A DNA stretch of 64,000 nucleotides, taken from NCBI GenBank assembly GCA_948567375.1, contig OX419758.1, positions 11,413,001 to 11,477,000 of the forward strand. Reading direction: 5' to 3'. Of the stretch, positions 33,435-45,899 are shown piece by piece; within the stretch, counting starts at the first letter, position 1, and each line of letters opens with the position of its first letter. Under the pieces are notes generated by a model. That model made no database searches and was not told where the DNA came from. It saw only the letters and a list, made by a program, of their open reading frames with translations. A program made the position numbers and the translations under genes. Origin of the DNA: Lunularia cruciata (Eukaryota > Streptophyta > Marchantiopsida > Lunulariales > Lunulariaceae).

Positions 33435-35400
33435 TCACAATCCTCTGACATGAGGGTACCCAATCAGCTGAAAGTTAGAAGGAATTTGCACAGGTATTCG
33501 CGAAGTTCCAAGGTAAGTTAGAACATCGCCCCAACTTTTACTTGTACACCAGTAGAGTTTTCTCGTACCTCGTCCAAAATGAGTTCACATGAGTTCTATT
33601 AATCAGGTTAGAGACAAGCATCCCCTTCCAGTATGGAGACTTTAGGTATGAGGCATTTGAATTGCAAACAGGGGATAGACGATATAATGCACTTCTGGGA
33701 ATTATATTTTGGAACTATATTTGCTAGATGTGATGGTGGGAAGCAAGTTGAAAACCCTTTTGCAGATTGTATGTTCTTTGGTCTCATGAGGGAATAGGAC
33801 GAGTCCTGCACGCGCGCAATGAGTGCTGGACGTATTCCTGAATCTTAGTTGCTGGTCATCTATCATACGGACTTTGCTAAATCAATAGAGACCAGGTCAT
33901 ATCAGTTCCATAGTTACAAAAGAGTCGCTAACTAGAGGGGATTCAAGGCATCTGACATGAATGACATTTGGACTCAATGTGCGGAAGTTATGCCTAGGTC
34001 CAAGATGTTCGTCTAACTATTGTGTGTGCCTTTACTTTGTCATGCAGAAGAATGTGCATGCTTCAAAGGTTAGTCTGCGGCTTGGTTAAGAAGTAAGATG
34101 AGATGAGTTCCGCCTTTAGATTGGTGATATTGGAGGTGGTATGCCGATCATCTCAGCAATTCGAGTCTTGTATGCTGTGAGAATTTGTTGGGATAAAGCT
34201 TTAATTTTCAGTCAGTACTTGAACCATTGCTCCACTTTCAAACCTTAACATTTTTGAATGATGTCACATATCGGTTGTTATCATTTCTGGAAGATGGCTT
34301 GGTCTTGTTAAAAAAAAAGATAGCTATCAACGACGCAGATGGTCAAAACTGCAAGCTCTCGTCTCTCTTTAGATCGATATTCTGAGTCTTATCGAACGCC
34401 ATTTGAACCATGAACGCCATTTGAGGATTGTGCTTCCTGAGAGTTAGAACTTTCATTTTGCTCTCTGTGCTCCAGAGTGAAAGTGAGAAAGAAACTGAAG
34501 GTCCCATCTCATAAATCCGAGGATTGCATCTTCTACCAACGTGGGCACTAAATGTTAAACCTTTATAACACAGTTTCATCTTACAGACGAATCGGAAAAT
34601 GTACAACATGACAAGTTATTGTGGTTGTCCAATCCAGGCTCTAGCAATTGACGTATCACGCTTTCCACTCTTGTTGAAAAATAAAATTCCTCAGAACCAA
34701 TCGCCGAAAGCACTTTCAAGAAGTTGAATAGCTTTCTCATTGTCCTCGTCGTGGTTGAAATGCATAAAAGGTAACAGAACTATGTTCAAAACTTGAACGA
34801 AGAAGAATGTTTTAGCCTAGATTTGAACTTGGAAAACTTCTAGAATTCTGAACTTTATTATTTACGAACTTTATTATTCTTAATATTGTTGCCTATTGAT
34901 TGGTGATAAGACGAGGCAAACTGGGCCAAGCTTTCCACTTCTATACTCGAAAAGCAACGAAGATCAACTTTTATATGTTATCCCATATACATTCTCAGCC
35001 ATTCATATCGTTATTAAACCATTGACACCCAAATTCGTATATTACACGGAATCGATCTTGAAGATGGTTTTGGTCTCGAACGATATTTAAAGATGTTAGC
35101 ACAAGGTTTACTTTAATCTCTTCCTATGACATCCTTTTGCAAGGAAAATCATAAGAGTCTTCTCCAACGTCAAATCTTCCATTTTACGAGGAGGTATAAA
35201 CAATAGCTCTTCCACCACCACATTAATCTAATCATTTATTTATATAGAGAAATCCCACAGCAGGAAAATAATTATTACACGTATATGGAACTTTTGATAT
35301 TGGTTCTTCACCAAGTAGTTTACATGCTGTAATTAGATTGATTGAGAAACGAAATATTGGATAGTACATCTTGTCGTTATTGGGGAATATTTGTATTGTA
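33435..35400. other. RFT1 3' flank and spacer, no gene seen
   Basis: This should include the RFT1 3' UTR, but I cannot place the polyadenylation site. No further coding region is recognisable. The longest frames are under 90 codons and resemble nothing. Confidence 0.55.
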
Positions 35401-35441
35401 TCATAGAATAAGATAGATATCTTATCTACTTTATTCTATGA
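35401..35441. repeat. 41 bp near-palindrome
   Basis: Perfect 11 bp outer arms (TCATAGAATAA and TTATTCTATGA) enclose a partly self-complementary centre around GATATC. It stands at the edge of the AT-rich block. It could be a very short inverted-repeat element remnant or a cruciform-prone AT sequence. Confidence 0.6.
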
Positions 35442-37690
35442 TATAAATTTTATGATTTTTTTTCAGATCTAATTAAAAATAAATGTGAGAATAAATTTTA
35501 TATAATTTTAATCAATAGAAGAAACGCTTAGTAGAAAGCCTTATACTCCTATATATCCTCGGAGAAATATTTTACATTTGTTGAATTGAGTTATAATCAT
35601 GTATTATATTGGTAACAAGTTATGATTATCATGTGATAAAGTTTGAGCGTCTTACCGGAAATGATTAACTTATCCGAAGTTGAAATTTCACTTAAAGAAT
35701 TTACATACAAATTTATATTAGATGATCTGGTAGATGATTATAACTATGTTTATTAATAAAAGTTAAAGTTGCGATTCCTATCTAACCAAAAAGATTGATT
35801 AATAAAGTGATTAACTAAAATTATACATGAAAATATTTAGTAAATATGTAAATCTAGTTACTTTGCAGGTGAAGTTAAGAGTAGTTGATGAAGACTTGCA
35901 TGTATAAACTAGATTACTTTATATGAGTTTCCGGGTGAAATGAAAGGCGTTAGATGAAATATAAGACTAATGTGTTAGGTATGTTATATTTACATGCAAA
36001 ATCAAATGGTTGTATACAAGGAGATAGTTGATATTTGATACACCAAATTTTTATATATTAAATATCGGAAAAAAGGAAAAAAGAACTTTAAGGATATTTT
36101 ACATGTAAAGTTAATTCTGAAATTGTTTATATGTACATCCAAGTTACAATAACCTACATCAATTGATTTAGTAGATTGATTATGCCAATGATCTATAATA
36201 AATATCTTATTGTCACACGTAGATCAGATCTCAAACTAAATAGATATAAATAGAGAGAGAAAAAAAAATATAAAAATATAAAAAAATATAAAATAAGAAG
36301 ATAATATAAAAAAAGGAAAAAAATAAGAAAAAAATAGAGGTAAAATAAATATAAAAAAAATATAAAAAAAATTTATCAAATAAATTTTGGATTTTAATAA
36401 AATTTATTTATATTTTTCACAAATTTTATCATATAAATAAATGAAAACATTAGAGCTATGGACTCTAATCTTCATATCTTAAATTTCAATTATTTTTCGA
36501 AAATATGAATAAATCAAATTTACTGTATAGATAAAAATATAATACTGACAATGAATATAAGAAAAAAAAATAGAGGTACATCAATTTTTTAGCTGAAAAT
36601 ATTTCATAAAAATAAGGAAACCATTAACTTTGAATATTCAATATGATTTGATTTAGTAAAATACAGTTTCAATGCTTAAGTAACTTGCATAAGGTCTTGT
36701 ATACAAGCATTTTCTTTAAGAAAAAGAAGTTTTTTCATTTTATATATTTTCAATATAAAAAATATTACATATTCATAGAATCTAAATATAAAAAAGATAA
36801 AAATAATTAATAGAAAATTTCAGAGCGAAGTTTTTTTTTCATATTTTGTAGATACACAAGATTCTTATGTTTTTATATATCATTCAACACTCGCATAACC
36901 TTACTGAAAAAGATAAAATTTTTACTGAAAATGATAGAACCTAGTTCGACTATTTTATCGCATTTTAAAATATCATGTTCATATTTTATGTAACAATTTT
37001 TGTCTAATTTATTTTGTATAAAATTTACTAAATGTTGGTAGAATATTTATTATCGAATAAAATTTTAAATTTTATGTTTTAATTATAGATACATATTTCA
37101 ATGGACTTTTTATATTGAGGGTTAGGACGATTATATTAAATATATTATTATTAAAATAATATTTTGTAGATAAAAACAAATATATTTTTATATAACTATA
37201 TAATGAGAAAATTACAGTATTTATTTATTATTAGATTCCATTTAGTTTATTTAATATATTCTGTTATATCTCTTATTTTTAAAAGTAAATTATCTTGATA
37301 TATTTTATGGTAAAATTTTTAAAACTATATATTTTTTCATCATACTATGTATAGAACAGAATATTTACCAGTATGTAATCTTCATCTTCTGTAGCACAGT
37401 GTATATATTTAAAAAATATATACTAGTAAAAATATTCGTTAATTTATATTTTTGATGTCAAAATAATTTTCTTTAAAGTGATAATATATCTTACCAGGAC
37501 ATAGATTTAATTCTATTTAGAAATAAATAAATTTATATCATATATACATATTATATATAGATATATATAACTTAAAAGAAAATCTATTATGCTCAAATAA
37601 CCACTGGATACTACTGAATCTATTATGCCTAAATAACTACTTAACTGTATTGAAAAAACCAATCAATTAATGAAATAAAAGAAGATTGCG
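35442..37690. other. Very AT-rich block without coding capacity
   Basis: Long A and T runs dominate, especially 36240-36400 and 37100-37560, and there is no reading frame of note. A 32 bp segment at 37374-37405 is repeated exactly at 56068-56099. An imperfect duplication around AATCTATTATGC lies at 37580-37645. The composition contrasts sharply with both flanks. Confidence 0.65.
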
Positions 37691-40079
37691 GAAGCTCCCA
37701 CTTATACCATGAGTAGATTATCATGGTTGCATTTAAGCATGCTTATGGATGATATGGTTAGAAGAAAAGTGACCAATATTGACTCAAACATCCAGTACAA
37801 AATAGCGCGAGGAATTGCGACCGAACTGTAGCTGTGAGTGACAGGACCTTGCCAATCAACGACCGTTTTATACCAAAATGGAGGGTCGTAAGCTGGTGGA
37901 GGAGAAGAAAAGGGCGAGGGCGTTCAATCAGAGATACAGAATTAGAAGACGACAGTCTTTGAAAGAGAAGTTCAAGACAAATATCACGTCCAGAACCGAC
38001 CGTTTGCTTTCTTCCTATTGCGTGTGGGATATTCTTGAGACTTGAACTCGACAGGATGGTCTCTAGTTCCTGCGAGCGCAGTTCTTTATAACTCGTGAGC
38101 CTTGCGGACTTTGACAAAAGCAGCGGCATTTTCGATTGCGGTGGAGCAGCCGCGGCCCCCGACCAACTTACTGTAGGCGCATGCGCGTTCCAATTCCTTG
38201 TCGCAACCTTTGATTCGAAAAGAACCACAGCGACGAAGATTGTTGACCAAACACCGTCAACCAATAGACTCAAGCAAGACAATGAACACGTGATACGTTT
38301 ACATGGTAGCTACACTACATGGTCCACTCACCAGATAAACCCTCGTTGTCACACACTCGACTGAACGTAATTAACACACTATCATGGCCTCGAGGACACT
38401 AGCTTTCACCATCTCTCGATGGCAAGAGCGTCACTATTGTACACGAGGAGTCGCTAGAAATCTGCATCTCTTTCCACCCCCTTGTTACCAGAAATATACG
38501 TCCTCAAGGCAAGAATCAGACATGGAGATTGTGGATTACCGTGAGTAATTCGAACACTCCATGTTGATCTACAGTTGAAGGTGCCTTGGAACTCGTTCAG
38601 GGTGCTGAACTGCGCGCGTGAGTAGATTCGTCTGTGAACCAACTGTGACTTCGACTGTGGTAGATTCGTGTATGAACCAAGCAAACACCGGTGTGCGCAC
38701 TTTGTAGCGCCGCAACGGTGTCGGGTCCCACCATCCAGGTAGGACCCACCGACGTTCTCGACTGTACTGACGGTCGCCGCCTTCCACATTCCCGAACCCG
38801 ACCTTGGCTAATACGATGATCACGAAGGCGAAGAGTTGGATTTTAAACCTCAGGCTTTGCTTCTCACTTTTCTCAGACTGTCGCCTTAGAGAGTTTTGAT
38901 TGTTCTATAAATAAATGAATGTGAAGCATTTTGCAGGAGAAAAGTTTGGTTGTCCACAAACCTCCTTCAGCTATGGTGTAACGTGTTTCTACAACAAAGC
39001 AACACGTGAATTTTTTTCGTATTTGCAACTTTACCAGTATGTAAGGTTGTGTGGAGAAAGAAAATGAAGTTCACTCGACTCTTAGGTTCATTTTTCCATT
39101 CAAAAGTGATTCTTTTGCGTTCATTTACTACAGATTTAATAAGTACATTCTACCGAAATCTAGTGAATATGTTATTTTTTTGACAACCAAATAATGTATA
39201 GCTCGATAACCACTCACTAACTGTTTATTTAGTCCGCTCGTCGCAGAGAGATGAATAAACTGCGAGTGAAATCTCAACGACAGTTTACTTAATTCGCTCG
39301 TTTAGTGGGATCAATAGTACGTATGAAACCTCGGATGGTACAAAACGTCCTAAAGTGCAATTTGACTGGCCAATATAGTATAAAGAATCTTGAGATGAAA
39401 CCCTTCTAATTCATCAGTAAGTTCGTATCTTCTACGACGGTAACTGCACTGAGACTTGACTTCAAGCACGTGGGAGACGCACATGAGTTTTATGTGAATC
39501 TTTTCTAAGTGTGGTTAGATGCCAATGAGAAAGTGACGTTAAAAAGACATGTGAATCTCGGCATTCCTGGTACAGACTATCGTGTTTGCAGGACTATCTT
39601 CCATCGATCTTCCATATTTTGCATTTCCATTAAGGATAGTGTATGTATGTTTGATGGAGCGTGCTAATTCTAGTTGACATTAAAAGTTCACGAGAAGAAA
39701 TTTCACGAGACTCCGTTCTTATAAGCTTCTCACAGAGAAGAGATGCCCAGTACAGTCTTTCAATGGTTTTAAGACTCGAGTAACTCTCGTCCTAGAACAA
39801 GCATTTCATATGTAGGTTTGATGTGTTGTTGAGTGAACTGGCAGACGGACTCCAATGTGTTGTAAAATGTAGTAACAGTACTTGTCGGAACTACAACACT
39901 AGTTGTTGCATCTGCTGCCTTCTGTATAATGACAAGGTTTTGTTTAGATTTTGTTCAACTGTCTACATTTTCATTATTCACTTGTGAGTGTGGTTTTGTA
40001 CTAGATGTCTTAAAATGTATATGTGTCATGGACAATGATCCATAAGACATGGTGTCTTTTAGGAGGACCAAGGATAGTT
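37691..40079. other. Intergenic DNA, no gene supported
   Basis: Composition rises to a locally GC-rich patch near 38090-38200 and 38680-38800. A 174-codon minus-strand frame (37758-38282) opens on TTG and has no recognisable domain. I do not call a gene here, though a first exon or promoter of an unrecognised gene cannot be excluded. Confidence 0.45.
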
Positions 40080-40740
40080 GCACCTGATGGCAAGAGAGAG
40101 TGTATATTTGGCTTGGAGAGAATGTTCTTATGTTTTGTAGACGACACATGTCAAAGTAAATTTATACTTGGTCTGGCCGATTAGATGGCCAGGGCAGATG
40201 TTATGGTTTCATATCATACGCATGATGCAGTTTTGGAGGGAGTGATTACTCATCCCTTGGGTGAGTGGCAAGTAGAGCAATAACTAACAAGGTCTCCACG
40301 AATAAGGGCATATAGCAAGATCACTTCTTTGTTCCTCTAACCTTGGAGTTGGAGTTATATAGAACGGTGGATACAACATTCGACACATTTGTTTAGGAGT
40401 GCACAAGAGCTTATTGTATTAGATATCAAGGGATACTACTTTCATTCTTATATTTTGTGATATATTTTAGATAACATGTGTCCATTGCTCTACAGAGAGT
40501 ATTGGTTGGTGCAATCAAACGAAGAACAAGCACACTAAGTAGTGATGCTTCTTCAGATGCTCTAGTAATTTGTAAACCTTATGACTTGCATAGCTCAGAT
40601 ACTTAGATGCAATGGGGTAGGGTAGATTTCTCATAAAAATACTATTGGTGTCTAGTACCATTTTACCTCTTTTGTCGCTCCCTTGTGTGGCTTGATGGGG
40701 TCTTCTCATCCTCCTTGTTTGCTATGCTGTCGGCTTATCC
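40080..40740 (+). pseudogene. Repeat R6, copy 2 (highly degenerate)
   Basis: It aligns with 25510-26150 from the GAGAGAGTG...TTTGGCTTGG start through blocks equivalent to GGAGTTATATGGA and TTGCTCTACA to the shared tail around GGCTTGATGGGGTCTTC. Nearly every frame is broken by stops. Confidence 0.6.
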
Positions 40741-43539
40741 TATCGAGTTGTCTACAACCAGTAGTATTAACTAACTCATGGTGGACTACAGAAGGATCAA
40801 ATATATCGTTCTCTCATTGTCATCTGCAGAACTATTGGAGTTTGCAACTGGAGGAAATCTCAGGCTTCTTTCAAGATGGTTGAAATCTATATTTTACGGC
40901 CATGGTGGTGTTGTTGGAATTTGTGTCCAAACCAGATGTTCTTTTGCCTCTTGCCGGATGAGAAACTGGTTAACCGGACTTTAAATAAAGTGAAAGATAT
41001 AAAGCTTTCCCTTGCGGAGTTACCATGAACACAGGAAAGACAAATCAAATATCGAGGGAAGGCGACCACATAGAACACAAGAAGGATGGAAGGCCCCTCA
41101 AACCCGTACAAGCGAGAAACAAAAGAGGTAATCCGCCCTACCGCTCCGGATATCAAAACAAGACTAGTCAGAATATCAGAACAAGACATATACATTAGAA
41201 TGACGGCAGTGACGGCTTAAAGTCACTGCGACGGTACCGTTGATGATATGTGTTCAGTTCATCTAAACCGTCAGGTGCCGTCAACTGTGGGACGCTAACC
41301 AGAGTTAGGAACCGCGGGCTCCTGACATACACGTGATGCGCAGCAAGGCAAGGTCGTGAGTTAATGGGTACGTTTGCTCGCGCCGTTATCGTGTGTGGCG
41401 ACGACCATGGTGACATGTCGTGTTTTGAATCGCGAACCTGGGCAGGAAGGAGAAGACCGGCGGGGAGCCGAGAATAAATAGAAAGTAAAAGAGGTAGGCA
41501 CGTAGTGCAGTGCCAATGCGAATAGCGTGTCACACCATCGCGCACGCAGTTGATCGATTGACTTGCCACCGTAGCCGGACTCCGGATTTCATGCCGGTAA
41601 GTACTTTAATGTAGCTGCCAAGGTACAGAAGAAAAGAGAACAGGTTTGCGTTTGCGGCGGGGTGCTGACGACCAAATGTTGAACTTTAGTTGGGTTGTTA
41701 CACAATGTTGGACCCTACCCAGTAACAAGGAATCGAACCTGTTACGTGGTTGGATGCGCCTTACCCAAAGTTAATCCCGGTTATCCCACAGCTGGTTTCT
41801 GTTCGAGTGCTGACGCTACTGTGACCATGGGTGTTGCTAGATTACAAAGAACGAGCTTTCATTCATGTCAAATTCACTGGACTCTGCTCTAGGTTGGACT
41901 TTCAAGGGAGATTCAGTTGTTAGGATCGGCCCTTTATCTTTTGTGCAACATAGGCCCATTTCGATGACTACAGTGACTGCTTCTCACTGTAGCACTCAGG
42001 ATGGCGTCAAGAGCATAAGTGACTGCCTGGGGGTGAGAGGCACGATAACGTAGAAAATTCCAAGACTCCTCTTGATTATCATCAGCACCATCACCTGAGA
42101 AACTGCTGTAACAACTGGATGGCCCGTTGCTGCTGCTGCTGCATGAATTACAAATCATCATCACCACCAGAGGCAGCAACAGCTGCAGGATGGAATAGTA
42201 CCTTTCAGTGAGACTGTATCAGAGCTGAACTGAGAAACACGGTGATAGGCTGGTTGAAGAGGATTGGATGGTTCTATCGTGTGATTGAGCCTATCGATAT
42301 CTCATCCGGTAGAGAACACACAGACCTGCTATGATAGCCACCAACTTCGCCACGCACAGCTGCAGAGAAGCGCAGGGAACTCAGGATCTACAGTAAACTG
42401 GAATGCTTTAATATCCTATCTGGTCATACATTCTCGCTAGTATAGAAAATGATGGAAACAGGGGAGACAAGTCAGAAAATCATAAGAAGACAGTAAGTAG
42501 TAGCTGTAGGAGCTTTACAAGAAGCCAAATTTTCTTTCGCCCACAGTCCAATGCAGTCTGTTATCATAAACCACCTACTGAAGTAACACGAAGAGAATGT
42601 ACCCAAGAAGCCGTTCAAAAGCTGCAAATTCGTCTGTCCTGAAGATAATTCAAATGTTTAGGTAAGGACTTGAATATTGAAGTGGCCTTTTGTCCAAATG
42701 AATTTCAAAGTCAGATCTTCGCTGGCTGCCTCTCTGGCTGTGATGGGTTTGGTTAGCAGCCATGCACTGCACTATTGTCTCACTTCCCCGATGGCTTTGT
42801 GTCGAGTGCCTTCGTTCTCTTGACTTCGCATGACCACCCGGGAGACTCGTCATCGGAGTAAAGAAAGTGCTGGACTTTCTTGGCCTATCGTGCTACTCGG
42901 ACCCGCAGGACGTTTCTAGCCCTTGGAGGAGAAGCAGATTTTGTACTCGGGGTGGCAGGCAGGCCGTGTGGTTACTGACACGTCAGAAACGGTACTTGCC
43001 TGCACTGAATACCACGTAAACCTGTACAGTCGATTACCTCGTAATTCGATTATGTAGATAATTTTCGATGAGGGGATAACAAATTCACAACCATAATAAA
43101 ACTGAAACATAAATATAAAGAAATGCTCTATTTCAGAGAAATAATTTCCAAATTAAATGAATATCTCGAAATAGTTTGTAACTGATCATTCATTTATTCT
43201 CCAATTTCATTCAAGTCAATGATATAGAGGGACTTGCATGTACCATCGGAGATTGTATCAGTATAAAACACTTTTCATACTTGTTAAAGTACCTTTAATT
43301 TTAATGAGAAATTATTTTTATGCATGAGAGGTTATTTAATTAAATTCAGGTTAAATAAAAAATATAAGACAAAATAATTAAAATATATCAATAATTAAAT
43401 AATTGTATAGATAAAAGCAGTACCTTTCACATTTCATGCACTCCTTTCCTGTTTCCAAAAATTGGTTAAAAAACTCTAACCTTTTAGCAAACCTATTATC
43501 ATCTCTAGTTAATTGGAGGACAGAGGATAGCTACTCATG
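40741..43539. other. Intergenic DNA with a possible SINE-like element
   Basis: No gene is supported. There is a trinucleotide patch (GCTGCTGCTGCTGC, CATCATCACCACC) around 42127-42170 and a GC-richer stretch at 41200-41600. A 124-codon minus-strand frame at 41195-41569 opens on GTG and has no recognised domain. Confidence 0.45.
41640..41790 (-). repeat. Possible tRNA-derived SINE remnant
   Basis: On the minus strand, TAACTTTGGGTAAGGCGC (about 41756-41773) resembles a pol III A box, and GGTTCGATTCC (41729-41739) is a perfect B box about 35 bases later. The stems needed for a tRNA do not form, so a tRNA-derived head of a SINE or a decayed tRNA gene is more likely. Ends are guesses and no poly-A tail or duplication was identified. 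Confidence 0.35.
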
Positions 43540-43879
43540 ATGTTATTAGGGACATATGTTTGCTATGGCACGAGAGAGTGGATACTTGGCTTGGGGGGAG
43601 TATTTATATGTTTGGCAAACAACACAGATCAAAGAAGATTTATACTTTGTCCAAGATGATCAAGTGATAGTAGCAAATGTAGTGGTTACGGACCGTACAC
43701 ATGATACAATTTTGGATGGAGTGATTACCCATTTCCCTAGATGGGCGGCGCGTGTAGCAGTAGCTTGCAAGGTCTCCAAGTATAGAAGTATGCAATGAAG
43801 TCATCTCTTTGTTTCATCTAGTCTTGGAGTTATATGGAGCGATGGACACGATGTTTGACACATTGTTAGGGAGTGCATG
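43540..43879 (+). pseudogene. Repeat R6, copy 3, left part
   Basis: From 43556 to about 43798 the frame is open and reads IKEDLYFVQDDQVIVANVVVTDRT and VACKVSKYRSMQ, the same protein piece as copy 1. It is cut at 43875-43879 (GCATG) by the minus-strand F1 element and resumes at 49298. This copy keeps the frame best. Confidence 0.65.
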
Positions 43880-44257
43880 TGTAAAAGACCAAGACCAAAG
43901 AGAGAAATAAGAGAATGGAAACTCACATTGGGACATTTGAATGTGTGAAAACTCCGAATGCCTAGCATGAGCATCGGCTCTTGTATTTATAGGGATCATA
44001 CAAGGCTCCTTGAAGCTTCTTCCTTGAGCCACTTTCTTGGAGTGCAAGCCAAGTTAATTGGGAAGCTTCCTTCTAGGAGTTACTTACTTGGCGTGCAAGC
44101 CAAGTTAATTGGAAGCTTGTAGAAGCTACCTACTTGGAGTGCAAGCTAAGCTAGCCAAGAAGCTTCCTAGATACTTTTAGAATACTCTAGGCTAATTTGT
44201 CTTATTTGCTACTTTGTTAGCCCTACTAACTTTGTTGCTAAACTCTGTATTGTTACA
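43880..44257 (-). repeat. F1 3' LTR of the minus-strand element
   Basis: Plus-strand bounds are TGTAAAAG and TGTTACA. At 378 bp it is shorter than the partner LTR (414 bp), having lost part of the GAAGCTTC-rich array. A TATA box reads TATAAATA on the minus strand near 43983. Confidence 0.88.
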
Positions 44258-44311
44258 TATTCCCCCACCGTTGGTTGGTGACGTCCTTGTCGCCAGTGAA
44301 GCTTTAAACTC

Positions 44312-44593
44312 CTAGATGGCCAATTGTGCATTCTGGAGATGAGAAAGAGGTTCCCATGTGGCATCATGAAGGGGATACCCTTTCCAAAGGACCTTGTACT
44401 CCGTATATTTTTGACGGCCTTGTTGAATGTGGCAACACGCAAGGATATGATCAAATTTGTACTCCTCATGATCATTGATAAGGACAGAAGAAGGTGGAGG
44501 TTGGACTTGAGAGGAAAAAGAAGAGAGGTTAGGAACAAAGGGTTTCAACTTGGAAACATGAATGACAAGATGGATGCACATATGACAAGGCAA
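44312..44593 (-). pseudogene. F1 integrase tail and chromodomain, minus strand
   Basis: The 93-codon open frame reads HVSKLKPFVPNL, EEYKFDHILACC and TEYKVLWKGYPLHDATWEPL. This is the end of the integrase C-terminal region and a chromodomain with its Trp and WKGYP motif intact. It is the best preserved part of this element. Confidence 0.8.
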
Positions 44594-44899
44594 GGCAAAT
44601 TGATAAGCGACATGAGAGACAATTTGGGTGACATCAAAGGGTCCTATTCAATTAGGGGTAAGTTTAAGAACTTGGGTATCAAGTGGGAGGGATAGGTTAC
44701 TAGAGGATAGCATGACTTTATCACCGACTTTGAAGGTGAGACCACAATGATGGTGGTCAACATATTGTTTCTGACAATTCTAGGCAACAAGGAGGTGAGA
44801 TTTGGCTTCTTGGAGAGATTGAGAGATGGTGGTCAAGAAGGTTGAAGTATGAGGGACCTAAGATGGGGGCGGAGCAAGAAGAGAATCTGGAACAAACAG

Positions 44900-45740
44900 A
44901 TCTTGGCCAAGATTGAGAAAGAAAAGAGAAAATCTGATGCTTACCTATTTGGAATTGTTGTAGGCAAATTATACAATTGCAAGACATTCATCCCAATTGG
45001 TATGGTGGACATTGACAAAGGCATACCACATATCTTCCAAGGTACAATTTTCACGTTTGGTTTGTTTATCAGTTTGAGGATGATAGGCCATGGACAAAGC
45101 AAGCTTGGTGCCGAGTATCTAGAAGAGTGCTTGCTAAAACTTCCTAGTGAATTGAGGATCAAGGTTGGGGATGAGAACACGTGGTATCCCATGATGCTTG
45201 AAGACATTGTCAAAGTAAATTTGTGCTAAGGTTGGAGCATCCAAAGTATCAAAGGTTGGTGCCAAGTCAATTTTCTTATCTACAAACACCACGATTGTTA
45301 TGTGTCCTTGCTTTGTCTTGGGCAAGGATGTGATGAGATCCAAGCTCACCTATTCCCATCAAGTGGATGGAATGGGGAGTGGTTGAAGGAGTCCACTCGG
45401 CTTCTGGTTGCTGGCCTTGTTGCATTGGCTTTCACACGATTGGACAAACTCTTGAACATCTTGTGTCATGTTGAGCCACCACCATTGGCATTGGAGGGTA
45501 CCCAAGGTCTTGTCCACACCCATGTGACCAGCTATTGGTAAATCATAGGCTTCTTAAAGACGCACAAGTCTGAGATCACCTTTGGTTGGAACATAGATCC
45601 GGTCCTCATGGAATAAAAGGCCTTCCTTGAAGAAGAAGGTGTTGTACTCCTTGTCACATGCTGTAAGACAAACATGTACCATTTAGAAGAAGGGATCTTG
45701 TTGTAGAGTTGATCAAAACTCATTTTGGACCTTGGAGTCA
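44900..45740 (-). pseudogene. F1 integrase remnant, minus strand
   Basis: The core begins MSLDLITSLPKTKQG (first Asp). The second catalytic region reads LIPNLDPQF, with Asn where Asp is expected. The third reads DKQTKRENCT in a shifted frame, with Lys for the catalytic Glu (45056-45058). The Glu-to-Lys change is shared with the copy at 1-1799. Confidence 0.8.
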
Positions 45741-45899
45741 ATTGCCACCATTTTAATTGCCGCTGTGTTGAGAGGAAGAGGTTTCAAATCAGGTCGTTGT
45801 GATAGAGCATCAAGGATGACATGGAACTGACCTGGTTTGTACTCAAGTTTGATGTCAAACAATTGGAGTTGCTCTCATCGATGATGTTGACTCTTCATG

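Noticed and set aside
35442-37690. Organellar DNA insertion as the source of the AT-rich block
   Set aside because: No organellar gene, tRNA or rRNA segment is recognisable; composition alone is not evidence.
37758-38282. 174-codon minus-strand open frame
   Set aside because: It opens on TTG, has no early Met, no domain and low-complexity Ser/Leu content; no splice series supports it.
41195-41569. 124-codon minus-strand open frame in a GC-richer patch
   Set aside because: It opens on GTG and shows no family features; higher GC alone lengthens chance frames.
41720-41800. Functional tRNA gene on the minus strand
   Set aside because: The B box is perfect but T and acceptor stems do not pair, so at most a SINE head or decayed tRNA.
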